Of a stretch of 64,000 nucleotides of DNA, positions 11,617-23,400 are shown piece after piece; positions within the stretch are counted from its first letter, which is position 1; the number at the start of each line of letters is the position of its first letter. The notes under the pieces are model-generated. The model was not told the origin of the DNA. It saw only the letters and a program-made list of their open reading frames with translations, and did not search any database. The stretch is from Blastomussa wellsi. Its lineage: Eukaryota; Cnidaria; Anthozoa; Scleractinia; Plerogyridae. Location of the stretch: the NCBI GenBank assembly GCA_947652115.1, contig OX393562.1:1222294-1286293 (forward strand), given 5' to 3'. The translations under genes and the position numbers were made by a program.

Positions 11617-13910
11617 GTTTCTTAGATTTACTAAACTCTTTAACATTTAACTGATTTTCACCAATTTTCGTAAATAAACGGCAGTTTTAAAAGCTGACTT
11701 TTAAACTTCTTCTGAGTCCTGATCTGGATATATCAATTCTCTTCATATTTAATAACATACAAATTCTCCTTGCTTGCCTCTATAAATTTCCTGTTTCTCT
11801 AGTCGTTAGAATTTGGTCAAATATTAGCAGAGCTCCGGCGACTCAAAGGGCTGCGGATTAGAAATGTAAGAACCATGCATTTCATTTTTCATGGCCATCA
11901 TGGCTAGCTAGCGGCAATGGTTCGCGGGCGCAAACGTTCTTATGACGTCGCGCAACATGGCGGCCTTACTCCACCAGATCGAGAAGTTAAGAGGGCAGCC
12001 TTGGTGAACGTTAAGTTCAATGTTAGCTTACATATTTGATATTGGACATTCCATATTGCGATCAGCTGTCGTGCGGGCTCATATGAAGAGTTCCGGAGGT
12101 TCCGTGATTGAGCTGACGTATTTTGGAATGTCACCGCGGACCCAATAACGGTTTCCGTTGAATTGCAGACTCAAGTCCCAATATTTCAATCTTTCTACGA
12201 TCACACCTTTGCCGCTTCGGCGGTTTGTTACAGACCATGTGATGATCTTGAGAATTAATTCTTGCTCGCGGGCATATGAATGAATCAATTTATATCACCT
12301 GTGATCAGGCGTTCTTATTTTTCGCGGCGTGAGGGTGGAAAAAACAATAACGCCTGATACAATTAATTTGACGACACTCCTGCAAAATCTGGACTTTTTT
12401 CCTGACTGGTCATGAAACAAAGACAATATTAAATTGAGCAACGATTAGTTACCTGAAGTGCGTCATCCGTTCTGAAAATATGGCGCCCAGACCAATGCAT
12501 CTTTCGAAAATTTTGTTCACAAAAAGCTCAAAGACAAACAAATAATTAGTGACTTTAACAAAGTTGTTAATAGTGCACGACAAAGGCCTCCCGATTTTCG
12601 AATTTTCGTGGGACTTCAGGAGTCAAAGGACTTTTTAATTTCGCGTTAGAAAGAACGTTAGATAAACTATTTGGACATTTTCTACATTTCTAACCCTTTC
12701 CGAACACAAGCCGGCGTTGTGTTTATCCAAGTTATGCAAACAGTTACATTGTCACGCGTGAATGAAACCGCAGACAATCGAATGCCCGCCGAAATTCTCA
12801 AATTCTCACTTACAATCGCTGACATTTCGTTGACAGATACATAAATTTGGGGTGCGGCAGACGACGCGTCAAATAAATGTATCAGGCGTTGTTATTCTCT
12901 TCCTCCCTACAAAAAAAAGTAAGCCTGGCTGCAGCTTAAATTTTAGCTGGACACAGGAGCTTTTCAATAGTGATGGACTCCTGTTGGATAAAAGGACAGT
13001 TCTCTTGATCTCTCTTGCGAATATCATGTCGTCTGAATATACCCATGTGAATCACTGTAAGAGTAAACTTCCTGTTCCTTTTAACTCCGCCAGTAGACCG
13101 GGTTAACAAGTTTGTCCTCAGATCTTCCGGTCTTCCCACAACATCGTTCCTGGGTCTCGTATCTCGCTCCGAAAAAGGCGGGAAGATGAGAACGCCTGGG
13201 AACGAGGTTCATCTCCCAAGTAAAACTTGAAAATAACTTTTTAGTAGGAAAATAACTAGGATAGCAATGCCATATTTGGCGGAGGAAAGCCTCTGTTGCT
13301 AAGTGACAAACGATTCTACTGTGAATTCCTAATAGGAAACTGAATTCAATTCAATTAAATTCTTTATTTACACCGTGACAAACAGAAAGTGAACATAATT
13401 TTTACATTGGAAAAGAAAATAGTGAAAATAAGAAGATGTTGGGACAAAATAAAAATAAATTACATCTGTGCGCGGTGGTCAAAGTAGCAAAGACTTTCAA
13501 GTTGGCCTTCTCCAAGTTTATGTAAAATAAATGGGCCATGAAGAAAGCGGTTGAATTCATACAATGACAGGTTTCGTGATGAATTGCATAAGAATTGATT
13601 ACAAATAATGAGTGAATTTATAACTCCTTCTCAAAAATAACATTCAAAAACTGCGCATTTTAATTGCATATTTTTCATTGCAACACTATTTATGTCATTC
13701 CCAGCTTAGTTCATAGTTGACAGAGAAAATAATTTATACATCAGGTGAGAAAAAATTCAGCAGGATGGCTTCTTTCTTTTAACACCGGCAAATACTATTG
13801 GTAAAAACAGCGCATCTTAGCAACATACTCACTTGGTTCCGAGTGTCAAATAAATCGATCAAACTGAAACAGAATTATAATAAGGCATAAAATATAGATC
13901 GCAAACAAGT
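11617..13910. other. Intergenic region between the thioredoxin-like and ABHD14-like genes
   Basis: No supportable gene. It holds the inverted repeats described at 12303-12905, a GGGAACGAGG fragment near 13200 that is shared with 40.29 kb, and an AT-rich stretch (about 13346-13620) whose TTTATTTACACCGTGACAAA start resembles TTTATTTAAACACGGTAAAT at about 16465. That pair may be the 3' end of a non-LTR element in reverse orientation, a weak inference. Confidence 0.5.
12303..12905. repeat. Inverted-repeat element with ATCAGGCGTT arms
   Basis: At 12303-12360, GATCAGGCGTTCTTATTTTT faces its near complement ending ACGCCTGATAC, a 58-bp palindrome. A further arm, GTATCAGGCGTTGTTATTC, lies at about 12880-12898 in the opposite orientation to the right half. 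It is probably a MITE-type or satellite element, or a nested pair. No open frame lies within it. Confidence 0.5.
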
Positions 13911-14960
13911 ATGGTTTTATTTAGACGTTCAGACAAGATGAAACTAAAAATTGCGCTGGCTGTCTTTGTCTGCGCTATACTTGCAGTTTTCGCGTGGTAT
14001 TACGTTAATACTGGGCAAAATCCAATGACTGAGATCAAGAACAAAGTTGGTACATTCATGGCGAAATATTATGACAACAAAGGCGAAGACAAGAGCTATG
14101 AAAATACTACCCGCACCACGGTTTTAACCACTGCAAATACGTTATTGGGTGGGAAGCAAACATTGAAAACAAATACAGCAGAAACACCCGGTGTTTCAAA
14201 CGATCAACACAAGCCACCGACACCCAATGAAGATACAATTATGGGGAAACGCTTGGAACACGAAATAGCACACATTGGTCGATTCACCAATCGCCCAAAT
14301 ATTCCTCGGATGAATGCTCTGCGTGCAAGTAACGCCATCTTGTACAACGAAGGCGTTCTACAGAATGCCAGAAGGACGTTTTATAGAGAGGCTCGACCAA
14401 TTAACCACACATCAAATGAGAAATTCACTGTTTTATTTCTTCACGGCATTGGCCTGACCTCCACGATCTGGATCAACATAGGAACATTTCAAATATTGGC
14501 AGAGTTAGGATATCGTGCTCTAGCTGTTGATTTACCAGGACATGGAAATTCAAATGATTTAAGTATACCTTACAAACGCGATGATATTCTGGGCTATATG
14601 ACAAACCTTTTTACCGCATTGGATCTGCATCGACCGGTGCTTGTTTCTCCATCGACAGGGGGTGAGTATGCTATGCCGTTACTGATGGCGTACCCTCATA
14701 TTCTTCGTGGGCTCGTCGCTATCGCCCCATCTGACACTCAGCACTATCTTATAAGCGACTATAAGAAACTGTCCGTTCAAATGCTGGTTTTATTTGGCGA
14801 GAAAGATGAAACAATGCTTCACGAGTCTTCTCTGGATAGCCTCTGGTATGTCCCCAATCGTAAGATTTACATGATTAAGAACACAACACACGCGTGTTAT
14901 GTGGACCATCCGCCTACATTTCATAAGCTTCTGCTAGAGTTTTTGCATCGCGTTCAATGA
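13911..14960 (+). CDS. ABHD14-like alpha/beta hydrolase with N-terminal membrane anchor, intronless
   Basis: A single 349-aa open frame. Residues 11-32 are a hydrophobic segment after a basic start, predicting a type II signal anchor as in ABHD14A. Residues 35-165 are a low-complexity, Thr/Asn-rich linker without a recognised fold. The hydrolase core starts near 170: FLHG oxyanion-loop motif at 176-179, DLPGHGNS at 207-214, nucleophile elbow SPSTGG with Ser248, Asp299 in FGEKDE and His327 in TTHACY. The middle serine of the S-x-S-x-(S/G) elbow matches the ABHD14 nucleophile, so the triad looks complete. The substrate is unknown; ABHD14B has been reported as a lysine deacetylase, which need not apply here. 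Vertebrate ABHD14 genes have introns, so this may be a retrocopy. A second in-frame ATG at residue 10 is an alternative start that keeps the anchor. Confidence 0.9.
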   Translation: MVLFRRSDKMKLKIALAVFVCAILAVFAWYYVNTGQNPMTEIKNKVGTFMAKYYDNKGEDKSYENTTRTTVLTTANTLLGGKQTLKTNTAETPGVSNDQHKPPTPNEDTIMGKRLEHEIAHIGRFTNRPNIPRMNALRASNAILYNEGVLQNARRTFYREARPINHTSNEKFTVLFLHGIGLTSTIWINIGTFQILAELGYRALAVDLPGHGNSNDLSIPYKRDDILGYMTNLFTALDLHRPVLVSPSTGGEYAMPLLMAYPHILRGLVAIAPSDTQHYLISDYKKLSVQMLVLFGEKDETMLHESSLDSLWYVPNRKIYMIKNTTHACYVDHPPTFHKLLLEFLHRVQ

Positions 14961-15039
14961 GGATTAGCTAACGCATCTCTAAGGCCTCATTCCTAGAACG
15001 ATGATGTTCTCAATTGCATTTCAAAATGGATGCGTTTAA

Positions 15040-15978
15040 CTGTTGCTATTGTTTTGGGGGCCAAGGGCAATGTTCCAGTTGTTTGTTCTATTGTTCTACT
15101 GGTCCTCTGGTGTAGCAGTTGCTATTGTTTTGGGGGCTAGGGACATTGTTCCTGTTGCTTGTTATGTTGTTTTACTGGTTCTCTAGTGTAGCAGTTGCTA
15201 TTGTTTTGAGGGCTAGGGGCATTGTTCCTGTTGCTTGTTATGTTGTTTTACTGGTTCTCTAGTGTAGCAGTTGCTATTGTTTTGAGGGCTAGGGGCATTG
15301 TTCCTGTTGCTTGTTCTGTTGTTCTACTGGTCGTCTAGTGTAGCAGTTGCTATTGTTTTGGGGGCTAGGGGCATTGTTCCTGTTGTTTGTTCTATTGTTC
15401 TAATGGCCCTCTGGTGTAGCAGTTGCTATTGTTTTGGGGGCTAGGGGCATTGTTCCTGTTGTTTGTTCTATTGTTCTACTGGTCCTCTAGTGTAGCAGTT
15501 GCTATTGTTTTGGGGGCTAGGGGCATTGTTCCTGTTGTTTGTTCTATTGTTCTACTGGTCCTCTGGTGTAGCAGTTACTATTATTTTGGGGGCTAGGGGC
15601 ATTGTTCCTGTTGCTTGTTATGTTGTTCTACTGATCCTCTAGTGTAGCAGTTGCTATTGTTTTGGGGGCTAGGGGCATTGTTCCTGTTGTTTGTTCTGTT
15701 GTTCTACTGGTCCTCTAGTGTAGCAGTTACTATTGTTTTGGGGGCTAGGGGCATTGTTCCTGTTGTTTGTTCTATTGTTCTACTGGTCCTCTAGTGTAGC
15801 AGTTGCTATTGTTTTGGGGGCTAGGGGCATTGTTCCTGTTGCTTGTTCTATTGTTCTACTGGTCCTCTTGTGTAGCAGTTGCTATTGTTCTGTGGGCTAG
15901 GGGCATTGTTCCTGTTGTTTGTTCTATTGTTCTACTGGTCCTCTTGTGTAGCAGTTGCTATTGTTCTGGGGAATAGGG
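15040..15978 (+). repeat. 76-bp minisatellite, about 12.3 copies
   Basis: Units beginning TGTAGCAGTTGCTATTG recur at 15111, 15187, 15263, 15339, 15415, 15491, 15567, 15643, 15719, 15795, 15871 and 15947, always 76 bases apart. Inside each unit are the G-rich GGGGGCTAGGGG and the pyrimidine-rich TTGTTCTATTGTTCTAC. Most units differ by a few substitutions and no indels are evident. 76 is not a multiple of 3, so it is not a coding repeat. It starts about 80 bases after the hydrolase stop and is probably in that gene's 3' flank or UTR. Confidence 0.95.
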
Positions 15979-16335
15979 ACCCCTTGTAATAAGAATTGTC
16001 AGTCTTGTCCAACAAAAAAGTATAACGGCAGCAGAGTGGAATAGACCTCTTTAGCTTCGTATGTAAATTGCCCATTTCAGATCATGTGATGCTCTCCAGA
16101 GAATTTGTCCTTTGTTTATCTGCAAATTATTCATCCATTTTCACGTGGATTTTTTTAAATTTGAAAGTAATAATTCCCAAGGGTAACATCACGTGGTCTG
16201 AAATGGGACAACAAACAAACGAAGCTAAAGAGGTCTATTGCGATCTGACAATCACACGTAAGATTACAAACCAAAGTTCCGTAATAATGTTAATTCTTTT
16301 AAGCCCTTTTGCTCATAGCTGCCGGCCCTTAGGTA

Positions 16336-16425
16336 CAGTATGAAGCGGCTAGGTGTATTTCTACTTCCCCCTGGATGGGATGCTAATCCATCGCAGATTA
16401 CTCCCCCGCATTTTGTCAGTTTGCC
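16336..16425 (-). repeat. SINE-like fragment, minus orientation
   Basis: The reverse strand reads GCGATGGATTAGCATCCC and then AGTAGAAATACACCTAG. It matches the core of the copies at 42.1 and 59.5 kb. Only the 3' body is present. Confidence 0.6.
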
Positions 16426-16661
16426 CCAACAATAGGCTTTTTAGACTTTTTAGACTTTATTTTTTATTTAAACACGGTAAATCTATCAGATAAAATAATA
16501 ATAAAAAATTACAATCTACTTTAATCTGTATAAACATGATCTAAAAATTTAAATAGTAAAAATAGAAAAATAATTATATTCTGCTTTACATAGATGCCGT
16601 GTGCGTTTTATCGATTCAGACGAAGAAATCGCGACAACCATTTCGAAAAGATTGAAGTGTT

Positions 16662-16806
16662 TTTGCTTTTCCGTCAGTGTCAAAACGAGTGCGAAACTAT
16701 TCATATGAAAATAAGCTTGTTTCGCATGAGAATGAAGATGCAGGTAAAACATATTTTATATGAATGGTTTCGCACGCAGACTCGTTTTGACGCTGAGGCA
16801 AAAGAG
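16662..16806. repeat. Imperfect inverted repeat (MITE-like), arms about 50 bp
   Basis: The left arm has GTCAAAACGAGTGCGAAAC and TATTCATATGAAAAT. The right arm reads ATTTTATATGAATGG, GTTTCGCAC and CTCGTTTTGAC, the complement with a few changes and a small insertion. The spacer is about 38 bp. Reading frames on both strands here are products of the repeat. Confidence 0.7.
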
Positions 16807-17330
16807 AACTCGGAAATGGCCTATTCACTGCCTGACCCAACCTGGCACGAGCAAGAGACAGGAACAGCACCCGGTCCACAACGCAATGACCCCGGGCGGG
16901 GCTCGAACCGGTGCCGTTCTATGATCCCGAATCCAGAAAAACTATGAAACAACCGAACTTCTCAAAATTATAAAACAATTCGGGGGAATATAACAATCGG
17001 TAAGGTTTTGGTCAGTAAATAAAGTCAGTGTCCAATAAAAGCGCGTTTAATGGCGCGTGCTTTCCGTTAGGAGCCGATATTGAATCATATTCTTTCAATT
17101 TGCTATTACGGTGCCCCCCATCCCTCTGAGAATCCCGTAATATCCTTTAAAACAACAGAAATAAAAATGGCTGTCGTATCGTTACAAAGGTCTATTATTA
17201 TATTGCGAAGGTCTGGGAACTACCACATCCACGGATTTGATCGGATAAAATCGGTATTAAACGCTGTCTTTTTAAGTTCTTGTTTGGATAAAATGGTCAT
17301 CTTTTTAACTGACTTCAGTCGGCCTCTATG

Positions 17331-17412
17331 GGAGAATCTTGAACTCGGTCGTGAGTACAGACCGAGCATACTGGTGAGGTCTGTATAGCCATGACTTCGG
17401 TCAGGATTCTCC
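17331..17412. repeat. Short inverted repeat, GGAGAATC ends
   Basis: GGAGAATCTTGA...TACAGACC is followed after about 15 bases by GGTCTGTA...TCAGGATTCTCC. It would form an imperfect hairpin and is probably a small non-autonomous element. Confidence 0.5.
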
Positions 17413-20400
17413 AAACAGACTTCCTGCTCGGTTAATAAGAAATAAGTAATCAGACTTAGTTGAGTACAATTCGCGAGTAATCTGGCGAGTAATTTCAAAA
17501 TCGACCGAGCGCGCAACATTGATCTCCAAATTAGGATCACAGTCTTTCTAATTCCATTTCTTGCGCCCATGTAGTTGTGCTATCTTTTTGTATACTTGAG
17601 GCTGCGGTTACGTGAATAGGGCGCGCGCTCGTCTACTTTAAAATTGTTCTTTATCTAACTCAGTTCCTTACGGTGTTATTGAAAGCCGGAGCATACCTTA
17701 AATTTAAAGCGGTCTAAATAGAGAATTGTAAACGAAACAGTATCAAAGAAACGTGTGTGTTAGAAAGCGCATAAACAAGAATCCAAACAATCAACCTTTA
17801 ATAGAACTTATTTGCTTGCGCGGTTTGTTGCAGACAAAGATGTGCTCCAGAGAAACGTTCTTTTAAGCTATTCGATCACATACCAGTACAAGGGACTATT
17901 TGAAAATCTGATCGGCAAGAATTCTCAAGAGTGTCATGCATCACATGATCTGTAATGGGGCAAAAATCCGTCCAAGCGAATAAGGAATACTCCAAACATT
18001 CAAGTCAGATTCTTTGTTCGATATTTGTAAATCACTCTTATTAATAATCCAAGATTCAATTTGACGTTGTGTCGTTCTTGTTAACTATGCGGAGAGCCTT
18101 GTAAAGATCGTGTGACTTTTTGACGGTTATTAGTTGGAAGCTGAATGTGGTTTATCTTGTACATGTTAAAGTTTGTTAAACTCGCGGAATATGGAGCACC
18201 TTAGATGTCTAAGCTCTTGAGAGCAAATAATCTTTTGAGAGCGAGTGACAAAATAAATTGCAAATTTAATTTTACAAAAGCCAGGTCCCTTTCAAAATCA
18301 CCCAACAGACTTTTGAACTTCTGAAGGTTAACAGCACATACTTTTGTAATATCAGGTTAAACTTAGCAAATACGTTTTAATAGTATATTATAATTTTGCA
18401 AATTCATAGTTATGGGAAACACAATGCCAGTTTTCTGTTTGCCTTTGAAGAGCCTGAAAACAACGTTGGAAACAAGTTCTTTTATGTTTTTAATTCAATG
18501 GCGAGAAATAAAGGAAGGAGAAAAATGTTTGCGTAAACGAAACAACGGTTTTATAAAGAAGATCTAAAATCAAATGGAGCGTTCATAACCCCAAGGTCGC
18601 GGTCGTGAGAGGAAAACAGACAAATTGTTACTCTGGCAAGTGGCTTTATTGTATGGTTCCGTGGCTACTCTTACGAAAACAAAACAGAACACGAATAGTA
18701 CTATAATTCCACTGTACTGTCTTTTTACTACCACAAATTCCTTTACTGTTAGTATTCAGTCAATTTGCTCGGCCTTCTCTAAAGGCAACGTGTACAAACT
18801 ACCCGTCTATACTTTTGATATATACCTTGACATATTGTGATCGATCGTCCCTTCTAGAACTTTCTTTTCGTTAAGTAACCTGCAAAGCTGGGGGATATTA
18901 ATTTTTGACCGTTCCCCAGTTTCACGTAGTTGCACCAATTTATATCCATGCTATTGCTCAGATTTTTTTACTCCTGTCGATATACTAAGCTTCTAGACTC
19001 TTTAAATTCCCTCGTTGATGGCAAAGCGCTGAATTCTTCTGCACGTGCTTTCTGTGAAACAATGGAATCTGGGTGGTATACAGGTTAACACGAGGGGGTG
19101 AATTATATTTGTAAACACTGCTCACCAGGTAGTTTTTGTTAAATTAATTAACAACTGAACAGTAAGTGATAATAGCTTTTTCCATGCTTGTTAAAGGTTT
19201 GTTTTTTCTCGTGTTCTACACTTTAATGCAAAACATTGGTAGGAGGTAACCCTAACAATACGCGACCAGTATCGTTAAAATATCGCCACCAGCAATTGTT
19301 CCTTTTATCAAGAAAAGTAACTTAAAATTTGCGATTTTTAAGTTTCTTTTATTTTACTCTCCACAATGTACATGAAACTTCAATCACAACAAAATAAGAA
19401 CCCCGTTTGCTATTTTATTTGGCTAAAAAATTGGTTTGAATCTATCTTATTACACATTCACTCCTCTAACGATCATTATTTATCATATAGCTGTTGTCAA
19501 CGAATAAAATTCAATTTATTGTATTCAATGCGATCTGAACTACGAGGCCGGGCCAAAAATCTTTCGTCTGCATGATCGTTCGTTTAAGCTTTCTAAAAAT
19601 ATTGCTTTTTAATAAATTCACACATTTTGTCGTTTGCAATAGTGAGTTGTATGCAAATGAGTCACACCCAGAAGGTGATTCTCAGAAAGACAAATATAAT
19701 AGTTTAGCTTTTGATGCTGTGTAGCCTTATATACTTCAAACGTTTATTTTGTCAGGGTAAAGTAGGTTGATGATCCTAAAACAATATCAAATAAACGTCA
19801 TATTTTCTTTTAGTCAATTTGGTTTGATTTAATTACTAATTAACGATAATTTTAAATTTCTTGCTGACCATGAACCAACTCTCGTTCAATTTGTTATCAG
19901 CCTCATTGCATCAGCAATGGGAAAAATATAAAAAATCAAAATCCACGCGGTGTCATGATTTCATTGGTGAAGCTAACAGTCAACTGAAATCTTCTTGTTT
20001 CGATTTTATCAGAAGCTCGACGCATAATTAACAATTATTCCACGAGCGCGCGTTGGATATGAGATGCGCGAGTTGAATAATTGCTTTATTAAAAACACCC
20101 CCAAAAAATTGTACAAACATTGCAAAAATGCATTATTTTACGCGTTCACGTACCTTTTTGGTAGGTCAGTGGTATATGAGCTCATATGCCATTGCCTCTC
20201 AACCTATCAAAACTCAGGAAATGCAATATACCATAGCTAGTTTTTAATAATTCCACATAGCCCATGTACAACGCAAACTCTGGCGGAAGAGATGGACCCC
20301 AAACCGGTTAAACGGTTCTCTACAGAATTAATTTTCTTCAACTTTTACTTTGGAAAACAATGCATATAACGAAACGGATTTCAAACGATATTAATCATGT

Positions 20401-23400
20401 TTGCACACGAAATACAAATGTAACTAAAATTGTAGATGATTCTTTTTTTGAAAACATGCGAGACGCTGATAAAATGTGTGACGTCGCTTTAAACACAAAC
20501 TTCACTGCCTTGCTTTGAGGAATGCAACTTCCTTGGACAAATTTTAAGAATACAACGTGAATAAGCACCACAATATGCCGTTAAATTAATTGCCTGAATT
20601 CCCTTTATCTCAATTCCTATCATACAATTATGCTAGCGTGGAACAACAACATCAGCGTGAAAACACCCGAAATCAAACAATTACCGTTCCTTTTTTTTTT
20701 CGTTGAAAATTCACTGCTGAAAAAAATTTAAATTAAAGGAAAACCTTTCTCGTTTATTTCGCTTCTAGGACTCTTGCATTTTACTTTTGAATTTCCTTAG
20801 ATCTGCGTCAGCCTAGTATTTTAATGCTGACATCAGCAAATGAATGGGTTTGTTTCCATTGTTCGATTCTGTTACGCTTGCAGACGGATAGCCAAAACAA
20901 GAGTTATAGAAATGTTCGTCGTTTCACCATTTTTAGATCAGGAGAGGAATAAAAATAACTATGCTGATTTTGCTGCTGAAAAAAGTGAAATGAATGTTTC
21001 CGGGGCTTCGATTTTCTTAGTTCATACGGCGTTAAAAACTAGTCGTCCTCGGCCAAGAATCTAAGGGTCTCTCTTCCTTTCGTAAAGTCCAGCCTTGATT
21101 TTCTCGATTCGTTATTAGCTCTCTGGCGCTTCTCAGTAAAATGATTATTTGTACATCACAACAAAATTAAAAATTTTGTGAACTCTCTAAGTGGAGCATC
21201 ACTTAAACCGATTGGACTAAACCCATTCTTTGCCTTACGGCAATCAGACCTCAGTAAGTTGAGTTTAATGCAAGGAATACGTCACTTTCACTGCTGGCTA
21301 CTTTCATTCTTAGCTCTTGAAATGTAAATTCACTTTCAACTTTGCAATCGCTGCGATCATTATTAAACAGATACGAATCAAGTGGGTTTTTCCTTACTGA
21401 AAAGGTTGCTTGCTTCCACTCGCCTTCAACAAGTTCTTTGCCCCATCATCTATATTAGCTCCAGGCAAATGAGTACTCGCGAGACATGCCTTGATTTTGT
21501 GAAACAGCGAAAATCAGCTCCCGCTTTTTTAAGCCATTTTCCAAGTAAAACATGGCCAGCCGGAAAGTGTTTCTGGCAGTATTGAGAAGGAGTTGAATAA
21601 ATATTTCTCTCATCATCTTGACTATTGACATCTTCGCGGTCAACAGGAACAACACGGTGAACAATTTCTTCACGTGCAAATTTTGCGTATCAGCCTGCTT
21701 GGTCATGTCAAGAGCACCAGTCCTACTGGTCATGTTCTGTTCATGTAACGAAGCTGATAAGTTCACCATGAAAATTAAATTTTCTTGCCCTTAGCCGGGG
21801 GGTTAAATCTTAAACTCTGGTCCACTATTTTATTTAATTACCACTCCCTCGTGGCACGTCAACCCGCTCTGGGGCATAAAGATTCGTTAACATAGAGATC
21901 TCGTGACAGTTTATGCGCGTATCTCATGCTCCTTCTGACAGGAGATAACTCCCATTCTCTCCATGCAGCGAAAAATGAACGGATTTTTAAGGAATTGAAT
22001 TAGTATCACTTACTTTTATTCGCTGATCGATACATCTCGCATGATCTCTCTCTTTCTCTACGTATTTATTAACAACGCCTTCAGTGAACGAAACAGCTTC
22101 AAGTCTTTTGTATCGATAGCTAAAGCAAACCTCTCCATTCAGCGGAACAACAAAGGCTCTATTCTATTCTTATGTTCTACAACTGTGATTATTATCGATA
22201 AAGCATTTTCTCGAATCAGGTGATCGTAAAAGACAGAAATAATAGCTCCTTTAAAGTGATTTACAATGCGGCCTTTGTTTATGCCATGTGCTTTGTAAGA
22301 GAACAAAGACATCCATTTGTTTACTTAACATCACTGGATTAAGTAACCTCGGAAGACTCGTGGGGTGAAAATTCTATCATATTATTTCAATTAGCGTATA
22401 CATTCATTACCAGCGAGCGGGGAAGACATTTATAAGAAAGTCTAGAGCATTTCAACTTTCGTATTTACGTTTAACCTGTCAGATTGGTAAACTCAATAGC
22501 TCTACTTTGATTGCCGATGCAGACAATTGGCTGCGTTCAAGTATTTGAAATGAAAAGTAGTTTACTGAACTGTCACTGCCGGCTCAAGGTTCACGTAAAC
22601 AGTCTCCGACATGTTTTTGCTGGTTTGGGAAGAGCTGCTTCGTTTTGCTCAGTGGCAGCCACTACACAGTATGGCAAATCGGGTCAGGTGCTTCGGGTCA
22701 GCTGCAGATGATCTGTGAACTTCCCTGTAACATTCGTGCCAGTAATTATAGCATTTTGTTAAAAATATGGCTCTCTTTTAATACAACACCGGGTACAACA
22801 AACGCGTGAATACAAAGAGGGCATAAAGTTGTCACCTAATAAATTCAGTGTACTGTCTGAAAATGGCTGATTGAGAATTACCAAGCTGAAAGTGTTGACG
22901 ACATAAATTAACGGTCAAAATATCCGATCAGAAGCGTTTTTCAAGTCAGTTAATATATGTATATTTATTCTTTCTTTACAACCAGTCAGGATAACTTGTA
23001 ACTGTTCAAGCTAACAGTGTATTCGATTCATCGCGTAGAAAGTCTTATCCTTACGGCACCGGGACTTTCAAATTTAAGAGACACACAGCATGCCAACTGA
23101 GACACCTAGCCAGAACCAAGACGTAAAATACAACAAAAATAGCTGTCAGCAGTTGCAATTCCCCCTACACGTGCTCGTGTACAGCTGTTCCTATTCGACT
23201 TCTCGGCACTATATATCTAACGAAGAAGAAACATCTGTGTGCACTCTTATCCAACTGTGTAATTCAGTCTCTTAATTTGCGTGAAAGAAAAAAATAAAAC
23301 GACTGAATGAAATTGTGCGTTTCAGTATTCGGCCTTAAGTAAAAAGGCAACTTTTAAATTAAAACAAAAATGGCACTTATTTATTCATTTTTCGGTGCGA

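Noticed and set aside
15040..15978. Regular repeat array considered as a CRISPR array
   Set aside because: The whole 76-bp unit repeats; there are no unique spacers, and the context is a eukaryotic gene flank.
16594..16947. 117-codon frame and its antisense partners
   Set aside because: They read through the inverted repeat 16662-16806 and a tRNA-like piece, so they reflect repeat sequence.
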